The notes beneath the pieces are model-generated. The model made no database searches and was not told the origin of the DNA. It saw nothing but the letters and a program-made list of their open reading frames with translations. This document shows positions 45,498 to 56,508 of a stretch of 64,000 bases of DNA, in pieces. Made by a program: the position numbers and the translations under genes. Numbering within the stretch: position 1 is the stretch's first letter; each line of letters starts with the position of its first letter. The stretch comes from Mucor racemosus (lineage: Eukaryota; Mucoromycota; Mucoromycetes; Mucorales; Mucoraceae): positions 620,001 to 684,000 of the forward strand of contig JAPEHQ010000004.1 in the NCBI GenBank assembly GCA_027405735.1. The letters are read 5' to 3'.

Positions 45498-48400
45498 GGT
45501 TTGAGTTGCTTATACTGAAAAATATGCAAGGACAGTAGTAGTATTCACAAGTCAAAACTTGTGAAAAGCCTTTGACATGTTGGCAATAAGAGTCGCACAG
45601 TAGTTTGTTTTGGTTTATTTGTATTAATAGCCCTTAAAAACACTATAAATAAAGAAAACTATCTTTTGATTCTCCTGTAGATTTACCTAATATATTAGCT
45701 ACTAAATAATAAATAATCAAAATCTACATACTCGTCATCAATATTTTACTTAAAGCATTATTTTTATACAAAAAAACCATGAGCTCCCCATCCCCTACCG
45801 AGAATAATATTTGTAAAAGACGTCTTATTGTTGAAGATGAAGAAGAAATCGAAGCAGAAATCGAAAACCAACATGTTCTCATGGATGCTGTAGATCAAAA
45901 CCACCCAACGTTTGTACCTTATACTGAAAGTTTCACTAGGGTATGTACGGTATAATATCAAAACAACAAAAAAGTTTATATATCTGCAATTAACCTTTTT
46001 TAACAACTTGCGAACTTGACATTCTGCAAAACCAAATAAATCATTTGGATTGATTTGGCCCCACAGCGTGAGCGAGGAAACCCCGCTGTTGGCCAACATT
46101 GAATGTATTAGCATCGACAACATTTGATCTTTCTTTTCTTCTTTGTCTATTGTAATAACATCTCAATGCACATAAAAAGAAAACAATTAAATATATACGT
46201 TCCTGGCACTACAAGGAGAAATTTACCAGCAACTTTGGAAACACAAACAACTAGTCGTAGAAGAGCAACAACTGATGATGATGAAGCTTATATGAACTCG
46301 TTGAAAACTCAATTTAGACATAGAATCATAAAGCATATCAAAACATGCCATGATGAAAACGAGTCTTTCGATGATTTATACAAAACATTGATGCAGTTAA
46401 AACAACTTCCAAGAGGTGTGGTCTCAAGCGCTGAACAGAGCATCAATGCACCAGTAAATTCAATCGTAGTGTATCTAAATCGTGTAACAAGAACAGCCAA
46501 AAAGAAAAGCATTGAACATTGGAAAGACTATGTAAAAGAAAATTTTGAATCCCTCAAAGATTCAGTAACGATACAAGAAGAATCCACTGCAGCTCAAGAA
46601 GGCATTGAAGAGCAAGAAGAAGTAGATGAAGAAGAACCGGAAGAAATAGATGATAATGAAGTAGAAGACGACGTAGCACATAGAACTTGCTCTGCATCCT
46701 TCTCATCAGTTATTCGAAAGGATTTGCCACAAAATTGTCGATCAACATTCATTGGTACTATCAATAAAACCATTGAACAAGCTTCAGATTACTTGGCTGA
46801 TTTCAGCAAGCAAGTAATGAAAATGTTGCTGCTTTTCAAAGACAATCAATTTATCACAAATAGCGGCAATATTCAATTAGTGCACCAAGAGGGACAAAGT
46901 CTCAATCCAGTGTTACCAGTAGGATATCTACACGAGGATGTGATTGTGCCTAAGCCCTTAAATAGTCAATTCCTGCAGACTGATAGCCTGAAAGAAGAGT
47001 ACAATGCATTATTCCAAGAGGCTCACTTTGATCAAATCCATTCAACTTACTTTGGATCAAAAGGAATTAGCAAATCCACCCTGAATACGGCACGACTTCA
47101 TAAAGCAATAGTAAATTTACTTGGGCGTGATGAGGAGAATGTTTACAATGATTTGTCGTCTCACGTTATGAAAATGGCAAGAAATGTTTATATCGCCAAT
47201 TTCATGAATATGTGGGCAGATAATACAATCGTAAACAAAGCATTGAACAGGCTCTTGAATACTCTATTGATTGTCCATTTATCTCCTGCTCGTGATCAAG
47301 AATTCAAGAAAAAACGCGAGGAGCTCAAAGGAAAGAATAAAGGAAAGAATAGACAGCCTCCTAACAACAATTGTGCCATTCCAGTAAATTCGATGTCACT
47401 CATCAACAAAACTTATAATGGACGCAGAAGGCTTTTCGCTGACGAGATTAAAAGAAGGAATCGTTATATCGAGAAAGGAGGAGATTGGGTTGTTAAGCAA
47501 TGGAAAGCTAGCTTGTGTCAGCAAAGGCTGAACTCATATGCAGATGTTTTGCAAAGAGAGGTAAGATTGATGAACAATCGAATTGAACAAGTATATTAAA
47601 CAATCTTCTTCTAGAAACAAAAGCGGCAAGTGAGACGAGAGCAGCAACGTCAACAAGAAGAAGAGCAAGGTATCAAAATCCAAAAAGCGTTGGTAGAAGA
47701 AGAGATTCAAGATGTTGACATGGAAGATATTTTGGTAGAAGAGGACACCTCGCGAAAAAGAATAAACCAATTAAAGCAGATAACAAGAGCAGCTCTTTTT
47801 GAGGAAAAAACAATTTGCAAAGCATATTTGTTGGTAAATTGAGCAACATTAGCGACAAAGAAGTGGAGGTCATCTTGAAGATTATTAAATTTGTAAAGCC
47901 ATACATGGCATCTAGAGCCACATACCATGTCTTTTCACATCAAATTCACTTTCTCTTGATGGTTAATCAAGTATTGCGTTCTGTTGGTTACCATGGGCAA
48001 GTGATGAAATTGTCCCCCATCATTAGGCCTACAAATCTGCACGCGTTATGGATTGATGCTACTACATTACACTCTTTGTTTTGTGCTCGAAAGCTGGAGC
48101 ATAAGATGGTACTCCATGATTTCGAAGGGAACGTCATTCGTGCGGCTTCAGTTACGTCTCAAAAGGATGCTGTGTTTAGTAGTTTTTTCGACATAGATCG
48201 TCTAAAAACAATATGTGCTGGCTACGGGTTGCAATTCGCCTACCGTATGCATGTACTACCTGGACTTCAGTGTGTGAGAATCCTTGGTACTAGAAATTAC
48301 CAAAAGCATAAACAGAAGAATAAACAGCAACCTCCTGTGACTCAGACATCCACAAGAAGCAATGAGATCAACAGCAGAATTGCAGCATTGATTGACCAGA

Positions 48401-49777
48401 AGATCACAGTAGAGAAAAGGTTGAAGAACGCTCAAATTACACTTAATAAATATCTACTTGGTTCAGAAAGTGCTTCTCAACTGAAAAAAAAATGGAATGA
48501 TGAAAATATAGATAGAGACTCGCTGCATAAAAAGATACAAATGACGAAGCAAAAGAAGAGACAATTGATTCAAGAAGTAGTGAAAGCAAAGCAAGAACTG
48601 TCCAGTGCCAATAATGACATCTACAAGCAGAGATATGACGCTACCTCCTCTGCTGAAAGAAGACAGATAATACTAGTCGAGCCCAACAAACCTTGCCATC
48701 ACAAGGTGGAGGAGTGTATTATTGGTCAAAAAGTAGATAAAGACCAACTTGTATTTTCAGGGACAGATAACGGTATTGTTAATGTCACGGAGACAGTTGC
48801 TTTTGGTGTCGATAGGTTGAAATATCATCTTCGTTTGTACAATCGCTTTCAAGTATTACAAGATCAAGGTAATTTAATGCTCGTTGATATCTTGCTTGTG
48901 GCTAATTTTCAATGCACAAATTGTAGAAGATGCTTATATGGAAGAGAAAGAAGACGCTCAGTTGAAGAAATTGCCCATGTCGTTCAAGATAAGGAGCGCC
49001 GCCCTCCGCCAACATAGTGGTCTTGCTTATTTTTCGTCTTCACTCAATAGAAGAAAGCGCCTCACAGTCTTAGGTCAAAATGTTGCTGATCTTGAAAGCG
49101 ATCTTTCTGAGTCCAGTATACAGCAATGTGGTACAATTGATGAACTGGATGCAACATTTACTCGCCATTCCCAAGCCAAGTCATGTATTCGTCAATTTTA
49201 CTTTTCGAGATCGAGTGCTAATAAAAAAAGACGATTAGAATTAACGAAAAATCGATTTTATGATAGACTTGCATCAAAGGAACGAAAATTTACGAAAGCA
49301 TCGTCCCCTATTATGTTTATTGGAGATCGTGGGCATGCAATCAGGTCTCCTATTAAAGGACATTTACGGTTTGGTGGATATTGGAAAGAACTGAGACATT
49401 CTCGATATACGCCTACATTGATCACTAATGAACACAACAGTTCTCAGACCTGCCTTTGGTGTTTCAGCAAATTATCACATCCGTATACTGCAAAAGATGG
49501 TACAGTCAAGAAGACTAATGGGTCATTCATTTGTTTGAACGATGCCTGCCCAAATAAGTCTGTCGTCATGAGCAGGGATTGTCTTTCTGCATTAGCGATT
49601 GGCCTCGCTGGTGCTGCTCAGCTTATGCTTGGTTACACCTTTCCTTGCTTTGATCCAAAAAACACAACAGCGAAACAAGCAATGTTTTCTCAATTAGCTC
49701 TGGTATTTTCGGATAGAAAACAGCAGACAAGCTGGCCCTCCGTTGGGGGTAGTACGACGAGAGCTTCGGCTCTTTGA
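45498..49777 (+). pseudogene. Fanzor (eukaryotic TnpB-like, RNA-guided nuclease family), probably frameshifted
   Basis: Open pieces 46166-47560, 47615-47816, 47817-48868 and 48927-49777 form a protein of roughly 1160 residues. GT-AG introns lie at 47561-47614 and 48869-48926. A one-base frame change lies at the A6 run 47805-47810. The C-terminal half has the split RuvC nuclease plus zinc ribbon of TnpB/Fanzor: RuvC-I Asp in SGTDNGI (codon 48766), MFIGDRGHAIRSPIKGHLRFG, RuvC-II Glu in TNEHNSSQTC (49430), zinc ribbon pairs TCLWC and CLNDAC, and RuvC-III Asp in MSRDCLSALAIG (49577). The N-terminal half is basic and helical with an acidic insert. An upstream frame at 45779-45949 (MSSPSPTENNICKRR) may be a first exon, but no acceptor joins it cleanly, so the start is uncertain. 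Fanzors are nucleases guided by an omega-type RNA, mostly carried by eukaryotic transposons. Confidence 0.82.
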
Positions 49778-51239
49778 GGTAAGTTTATATTCATTAGACA
49801 TAACTCAATACTAAATCAATTCATTCTTTAATCTTCTAAATTCAAATTCACCTTTGGTAAGTAAAATCCTTCCACATCTGTTACCCAGTCAACTAATCAA
49901 ATCTCTCTTTCCTTTTTGAACTACTTAGCTTGCTATACCCTCTCAGTATTTCTACTTCAAATTCAGATGAAATAAGAATAAAATTGGGATGTAATGAAGA
50001 TAAAGTTTGTATGTAATGAAAATAAAATTTAGATAAAGTGAGAAAGGAGATTTGGAAAAAAATGAAATTAGTCTTCAGTTGAACAGTAATAATATTTATA
50101 ACTTATCTGTAATGATCTAAATTTCTCAAAGGAAAAAAACCGTGTTTATTACGGCATCTTTGATCGCTGAACTTTGTCGCTTCTTACTTGTGCCAACTAT
50201 CAAAAGAATTAGAAAATCTATAATTTACTTTATGTTGTATCCATCATCATCTGCTTTGTCTTCTTTATAAAGTCTGCATTTGTAGTATTTCTTGCTATAG
50301 TGGCCAATTTCTTTACAATCCTTGCATATTGGCTGCGGTCTCTCCCCTAAGTCAATAATGATTGTAAAAAATAAACTGCCTTTCAAAGATTTTATACTTT
50401 ATAGATATATAATAAATATCTTACAACTATGTACTGGCATTATGTAATTGCTAGCATTTGTTTCCATCTGTTGCAATTTTTATCACCCCCAAAGTTCGGG
50501 GTTTTAAATAAAGATGATGATGATGATCCAGGAATACATTGCTTGATTGAATCTACATATTTATCTCAAATCAAATTTATTTTAATGTGAATTTGACACT
50601 GATTTTATCTAAAATCTCATTCTCATTTTATACAAATTTTTATCTTTAATTTGTCTAAATTTTACTTCCGTTTTGTTCAAAAAAATAATAAAAACGTCTA
50701 CATTTTAAGTGTAAAGCCTGTATTTGATTTGATTTGATTTGCATTTTCCTCGTTTGGGTAATATTCGTACGCATTTATAAGGACAAATCCGAATGATAAG
50801 GTGCATTTTATGGGCATATACATTATAAAAAAAATTCTACAAAAATGGTCTGGCGGGTTAAAACTATTTGAAATTGTAATGTTTCAAATGAATATCCCAT
50901 GTATTATTAATTAATTAATTATTGCATGACCAGTTGTGATATGTTTCCATCCCAGATATCCTTATTGCTACCATGCATACTTATATGCTACTATTTTGAA
51001 AAATTCTACAAAGACAAGATGAAGTCAAACCAATAGTATTCAAAGTCTCTTGGCAACGAAGAAGAGGTACAGACATAAATCCATGAATTACGCCATTGAC
51101 CCTAATAGAACTAACTGGGGACATCTGCACTCAATAATTTGCGGCTATATGCTTCATACTCTATATTTTCAATTTGTATTACATGTATTTGACAGAATTT
51201 ATAACTACATCTATTAAGTGAATTATATCAAGAATTACC
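49778..51239. other. Region downstream of the Fanzor gene
   Basis: No intact gene. It contains degenerate repeats of the type ATAAAATTTAGATAAAGT (about 49960-50060), partly echoed inverted at 50590-50680. A short hairpin CCCC-AAAGTTC-GGGG lies at 50486-50501, followed by an AATAAAG signal. The start of this region is where a Fanzor guide RNA would be expected, but nothing in the sequence proves it. Confidence 0.4.
50225..50365 (-). pseudogene. Zinc-knuckle remnant of a transposon protein
   Basis: The minus strand reads GERPQPICKDCKEIGHYSKKYYKC, a CX2CX4H knuckle with a displaced last Cys, followed by RLYKEDKADDDGY. A possible acceptor (GACTTAG) precedes it. It is isolated, with no neighbouring coding exon, and resembles the nucleic-acid-binding tail of a mobile-element protein. 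Confidence 0.45.
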
Positions 51240-52240
51240 ATCACGTAAGACGTCTCCTTCGCCAGTGACTAAAAGCGCTGGAAAGAGGGCAATCAAGTAG
51301 TCAATTGTAACATCAATAGGAGCGTACAGAATGATTGCTTTTGTTTTCACTGTAATATAATTACTGACAAAGTATTTTATTAGTTCTTTGTCAAAAAGAG
51401 CCATTTTCTAAGCTGTTTGTATGATTCTGATTCTAATGTATCATCAGTACCAGGATAATAAAGAACTTGGTATTTGATGGAATTTTCTAAATCTCGCCTC
51501 TTCCTTTCCATTACTACATATACAGTGCATGTTCATGTCGGCCATACAATAATAATATCATATTGCAAATAGTGCCAATAACCATGTTAACTCCAGCAGG
51601 ATCACCACCAATTGCTACACGAGTAGAATCGATATTTAAGTTTTTAGCACGTTCATGGCTGGATACATATGCAATATCAGAATAACATTCTTCTAATGCT
51701 ACAGGAAATCTGATTGCAGGACTCAAAAGAATAATTAACTAATAGTACCGCACGACTTGTTTCGCCAGCAAGCTAATACATAAATAAGAAAGGCTCTAAA
51801 AGTTAGGTAACAATACACAACTTATAAATGGAGAGTTTACTCTGTTTTATTTGGTAACCAAATAAGGATGCGCACCGTGTGCTCCAACTCTCTAACCGCC
51901 ACCAGATGTAAATGTATTCTTTGAAATTTGGTTTATCGCATTGAAATTTTTCAAAGACTTACAAATAAACTAATGCGGGTAAAATGGCATCTCTAGCTTC
52001 TTTTTGTCTATAAATATTTACTGAAATTAAATGTCTGCAAGTATCTGCAGGGATTTCAATACTTTCAATAACGATATCTGATCTTGGAATGTCTTCACTC
52101 AAATGAACCTTAGAATTAGCTACGAAGTTTCTTTATACTCATTGTTCTATAATCGATGCCTGTAGGAATTAGCGACAGAGATATTCTGTACGTAGGGTTT
52201 AAAAATTTAGTATCTACAATTGGTATCTCTAATCGTAATT
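51240..52240 (-). pseudogene. Decayed alpha/beta-hydrolase, paralog of the 59.0-kb esterase
   Basis: Read on the minus strand, fragments match the esterase at 59021-60241 in order: IPTGIDYRTMSIKKLRS (N-terminus), SEDIPRSDIVIESIEIPADT, AILPALVYL with the donor GTAAG conserved, SPAIRFPVALEECYSDI, the nucleophile motif as GGDPAG instead of GGDSAG (Ser lost), NSIKYQVLYYPGTDDTLESESYK, and PALLVTGEGDVLRDG. Several stops and deletions separate the pieces and the PGGGW segment is damaged. Introns are in the same places, so this arose by DNA duplication rather than retrotransposition. Confidence 0.88.
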
Positions 52241-54676
52241 CTGAGAATAAGAAAAAGGGTGATGAACACACAATCCTGACTAAATGCAGGCTGATAAGCT
52301 ACAACCACGCTAGATTTTACGAATTAAGCTATTTGAGACTCCATAATCCTGATTTACTCTTATGGCGGTAATGGTATACCGCAATTATATAATAATAGTA
52401 CATGTAACAAGACACGCACAAACTTAAACAATGGAAAAGCTCAAAAGGGATCAAATAAACTATTTTATACAAGAATAATGTTACAATATTGTTGACTTGA
52501 ACTTATAAGGTCTCATACAATTTCCTGCTTAAAGATCGTCTATTTGAGTATAGCATATAGTTCTTATATTGTTTATTAGTTACAGAAAACGAATAAACTT
52601 TATACATGGCCTACATGTACACGAAGCAAAGTAGAATGTTGTTATCAAGACATGTTCATGTGTAAAAAATCACTTATTTTATTATGCATTACACAATATA
52701 TTATGAAAGGTTTATTTAGAGGATCAAGAAATATTTTATTCCATGAATACTTGGGGGTTATTGAAGCAAAATACAACAAATATTACCATCCTCTATTACT
52801 ACTTCAATTTTACTCGATTAATTCCTAGTCAAGTCTGAAATAGCTAAGGTTGTCTTTATGTAAAATAAATTTTTATATTAGTGAACTAGCATCTAGAAAT
52901 AATATTTTATTCGTCTGAAAGTCATTGTCAATTTGTACGAATTTGCATTATCACTTTGTCTATATTTCATCTTTAATCTGTCTCAATATATTACTACAAT
53001 CGTCCAAAATTTAGTTGGAAATCGTCCTGAAATGTCTGAATTTCAAGTAATACAACAACGCAAATTTAACTAGCACTAGCAGTATTCTGTTACACATATT
53101 CAATTAATCCATTTACTCAAATTGAAACTTTTGAAACCAGTTTTAAAATCTATGAATCTTTGCATTTCATACAATGATGGCCTGATGAAAAAGCGGCCGA
53201 CAGATACATCCTTCAGTACTGGATATTGCTATAATACTCATTACAGTGACCAAATTGATCAAAATCAGTACTTTAAAGGATTTTTTCTAGCTCTTTTTGG
53301 CCGTTTCAGAAACGCAGACTTGGCCAAAACTAATTTTTTATTATCATATTTGATTGCTATATTTTTTTCTTTCGTTTTCAAGATTATAAAAAATCGATGA
53401 AAAATCGACCTTCAACCATGAGGTATCATAAGCAAAAATCGATGAATTTCAGTTTATCGAGTTTTTCTCCCCAAAAATGAGATATTTTACTAAGGTATTT
53501 CTAGTATCAAAATGACCGTAATTTGTCTGTAAAATACGTGAAATACTTTTTTAAGCATTTTTATATGTAAAATTTGGAGTTTTTATTAAAAAACCTTTAA
53601 TACTATTTTGTGAAATTGCGAAAAAAAATTAGTTGAAAATTTTTTTATATTTTACACCATTCAATGCAGACCTAAAAGCTGTACAAATAAGTATTGGGAG
53701 CTCTGTTGATTTTATATGCAATGTGTAGAGTAATTTACGAAAATCTGAAAAAAAAATTCAAATCGAGCAAAAATGGCCATCCGTCCGTTAAAAAAAAATG
53801 CGGCCCTTCAATAATTTTTGCAGCATTTCAGGGATATTTTTTGAATAAAAATGGACGCTTAAAGGATTTTTACAACGAATATTATATAACAAAATATTAT
53901 AGCACTCCAATTAAATATACATAATTTGACGTTCTCTATAATATAGTGTTTTTTTTTGTGTTTTATTTGGCCCAATTGCTGTAAATATTTTGTTATAGTA
54001 CGATTTTATTTCTCTCCGATAATATCAAAAAAAAAACGTTTTTGTGGGTGATGTATCTTTAGAAAAAGTCTCCTAATAGGTGCTAGTATTCGTTAGGTAT
54101 GATTTTGAGTGCTAGAAATAGCCTCAAACTACTATATTTCAATATTGATAGAGTTAAAGTAGGTTTATTTTTCTATATAAATGGTATTTACTATGGTTTA
54201 GAGATACTATCCATAGTGTTTATTGCCATTTTGCATATAAACGAAGCTATCAAATATCGTATAACAAATCTTGGATTAAGCCAATCAGCAAACCGGATAA
54301 GGTGAGCTATACAAATCAAGTCGGGGAACAGGTAATTTCAAGGGTTTTCCAAAGAAAATTGTGGACTGTTGCAATAAATGCCAGATTATATTCATCAGAT
54401 CAAGATCTTTTTAGAGACAAAACACAATTGTCTGCTTCGTTGATATTATATCAATCAAATCAAAAGTCAATTGAGCAACATTCTGAACCTTTTCAATTAG
54501 GGTTGATATTGTATTTAAGCATCTAAATGTTAGGTTTGGTGATTGAAATCATAGTCTAGGTGACCGTTTAAACTTGAATATCCGTCTTTTTCGACCCCTC
54601 CACACATTTGGCCCTGTTAATTTTCAAACAAAACTTGCTTTTTTTTTTTCTTATTACAACATTTCTCCAAATCAAT
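52241..54676. other. Long AT-rich region without recognised genes
   Basis: Open frames at 53122-53400, 53694-53924, 54099-54305 and 54302-54526 show no recognisable motif, have poor coding character, and are not linked by convincing splice sites. Some stretches (53300-53700) look like old repeat DNA, but no second copy is in the window. Confidence 0.45.
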
Positions 54677-54960
54677 ATGAAGTTGAAGCAACTCAAAGTT
54701 AGACCCAAGAAAATTCTCGAGGCAAGCCCTTGTATTGCTGAAATGGGTGCATTATTTGAGTGTTGGGCCACTGCTGGTGTTGATGATAAACGTTGTACAG
54801 CCATTGCCAAATCTTTAACCGGATGTATGGGCAAGCCTGTAAGTTTTTTTTTCTTCTTCAATAAGACACTGAAAGATACTAATATTCAATATAGGTTCAA
54901 AAAACTAAAAACACCAACACTATCAATTATCATTTAGCACGTTTAAGTAAGCAATTGTAA
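54677..54960 (+). CDS. MRP10: Mitochondrial ribosomal protein mS37 (Mrp10/CHCHD1 type)
   Basis: Small-subunit mitoribosomal protein of the twin CX9C family, oxidatively folded in the intermembrane space before assembly in the matrix. Two exons (54677-54838 and 54895-54960) give 75 residues. Cys motifs: C-IAEMGALFE-C and C-TAIAKSLTG-C, both CX9C, in a helical-hairpin CHCH domain. The basic N-terminus (MKLKQLKVRPKKI) and the ending NTINYHLARLSKQL match the Mrp10 pattern (the yeast protein ends similarly around INYHAARL). The second exon is 22 codons and is easily overlooked. The 56-nt intron is bounded by GTAAGT and ATAG. Confidence 0.88.
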
Positions 54961-55047
54961 GAGAATGGACTAGACGAAAGGCAGACATGCAACCCTGATT
55001 GTGAGTGGATAACATTGACAGATTTTTTATACACAATGAAAGCAACC

Positions 55048-55083
55048 TTATAACAACAACAACAACAACAACAACAACAACGA
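55048..55083. repeat. (CAA)n trinucleotide microsatellite
   Basis: About 11 consecutive ACA/CAA units lie between the convergent ends of the mS37 and SR-protein genes. A TATATATATAATAATAATAAT stretch follows near 55140. Confidence 0.9.
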
Positions 55084-55273
55084 CACCATCCATTTTTCTT
55101 TTAATCATTGCTTTTTATTTATTCACAATTTTGTAATATATATATATAATAATAATAATAAAGAAAGAAAAAAGGGCCTTTTTACTTTTTTTTCTTCTTT
55201 TTTACTTATTAAACGCACATGTTTTTTTTTCCTTTAATTTTGCCTTGTAACATACATACATGGACCCTTAATT

Positions 55274-55950
55274 TCAAATGGGAGGACTACGTGAAAATGA
55301 ACGACGTCTTTGGTAATTTGCTGGTGAGCGAGATCTTGAACGTAATCGACGAGGAGGATCAATATTGTTATATCGTGGGGGTAAAGGCGATGCTGATCGT
55401 TCTCGACGGTATGGGCTCCGGGATCGACTAGTTCTGTTATATGATTTTTGGTGATGATGAGGGGGAGGATGTTGAGGTCTATTATGATGGGGGTTTATTA
55501 AATTTGTTCTGGCCCACTAATAGAAAAAATGTTGTTAATTGATGAATGAAAAATCACATTCAATTAATCATGCTTTTACTTGTATGCTCAAAGTATAACC
55601 ATCGATTGCTCTACCGTTTAATTCTTGAAAAGCATCATCGGCATCTCGGGTTTCTTCAAATTCAACAAAAGCATAACTAAATGTATATTTATCGTATTAA
55701 TATATCTTGAATTTGTCGCATAAATAAATAAAATAGACAAATTACGGTTTAGCGCTGTAAGATTTTGGTGCAGGTATATCTAATCGAACAAGGCGACCGT
55801 ATCTATAAAATTACAAAGAACGTTTTTTAATATTATTAATACATGTTTTAAACCATGGAAAATCCTAGATTTAAACCTTTCGAATTCATAGGCGAGATTT
55901 CTTGCGCGAGTTTTTGGATTAAAACCGGAAACGTAAAGAGTTGTCTTCAT
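55274..55950 (-). CDS. SR-type RNA-binding protein (one RRM plus RS tail)
   Basis: Predicted splicing or mRNA-processing factor. Four exons (55950-55877, 55802-55746, 55676-55580, 55516-55274) close to 156 residues. The RRM spans about residues 1-76: RNP2-like TLYVSGF at the start, RNP1-like KPYAFVEFEE, and the ending NGRAIDGYTLSIQ. A His/Pro-rich linker (PHHNRPQHPPPHHH) leads to an Arg/Ser tail with TSRSRSPYRRERSASP and RRLRSRSRSP. The layout resembles short SR proteins such as yeast Npl3/Srp2 relatives or metazoan SRSF3/7 without the zinc knuckle. The exact orthology is not decided. Its small exons make it invisible to long-ORF scans. Confidence 0.88.
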
Positions 55951-56508
55951 TTTTTCGTTTAAAGAAACCTTTTTCTGTTAGCAAGGAAAGAAATAGGGGG
56001 GGAGTTTAATAAGTGTATTTCTTTTAAAAGTGATTAAATTTTGTTGTGACATCGAGGGAAACCAAAAAAAACATAAAGCTGCTGCTGCTTTTTGCTGCTT
56101 TTCTACCAATCAGTTCCGATACCATGTCAAAAATATGTTCGAATTAAACCCTCTGTAGAACGCTTAAAAAGACAAAATTTCGTGCAATTAAAATATAGAC
56201 ATGAATTTGATATACTAGAGATCATTTCCAAAATAAGATATCGAGTATTTACTTTTGAAAAGTTAAAGAAAAAATCCTTTATAGTGAAAAATGCATATAT
56301 TTTTTCCGCTTTTTGCATGTACTATTTTTATAAAAAGGTGATTTTTTTTATTTGTAAAATTATAAATGATAAAAAGAAGGACAAAATTATATTCTTGTAT
56401 TTTTTTTTTTTTGTTTTATAAAAATGATTATAGAAATATGAAGAAAAAAATATATGAGAGAAGATTATAGAAATAAAAGGGATTCAAAAGACGCGAAAAC
56501 TGTTAGAT

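Noticed and set aside
45779..49777. Bacterial IS605/IS607 TnpB contamination as an explanation for the RuvC protein
   Set aside because: GT-AG introns keep the reading frame, flanking DNA is fungal, and the N-terminal half is far longer than bacterial TnpB.
53122..54526. Chain of short plus-strand frames that might be a multi-exon gene
   Set aside because: No consistent donor/acceptor chain, no recognisable motif, and low-complexity AT-driven composition.
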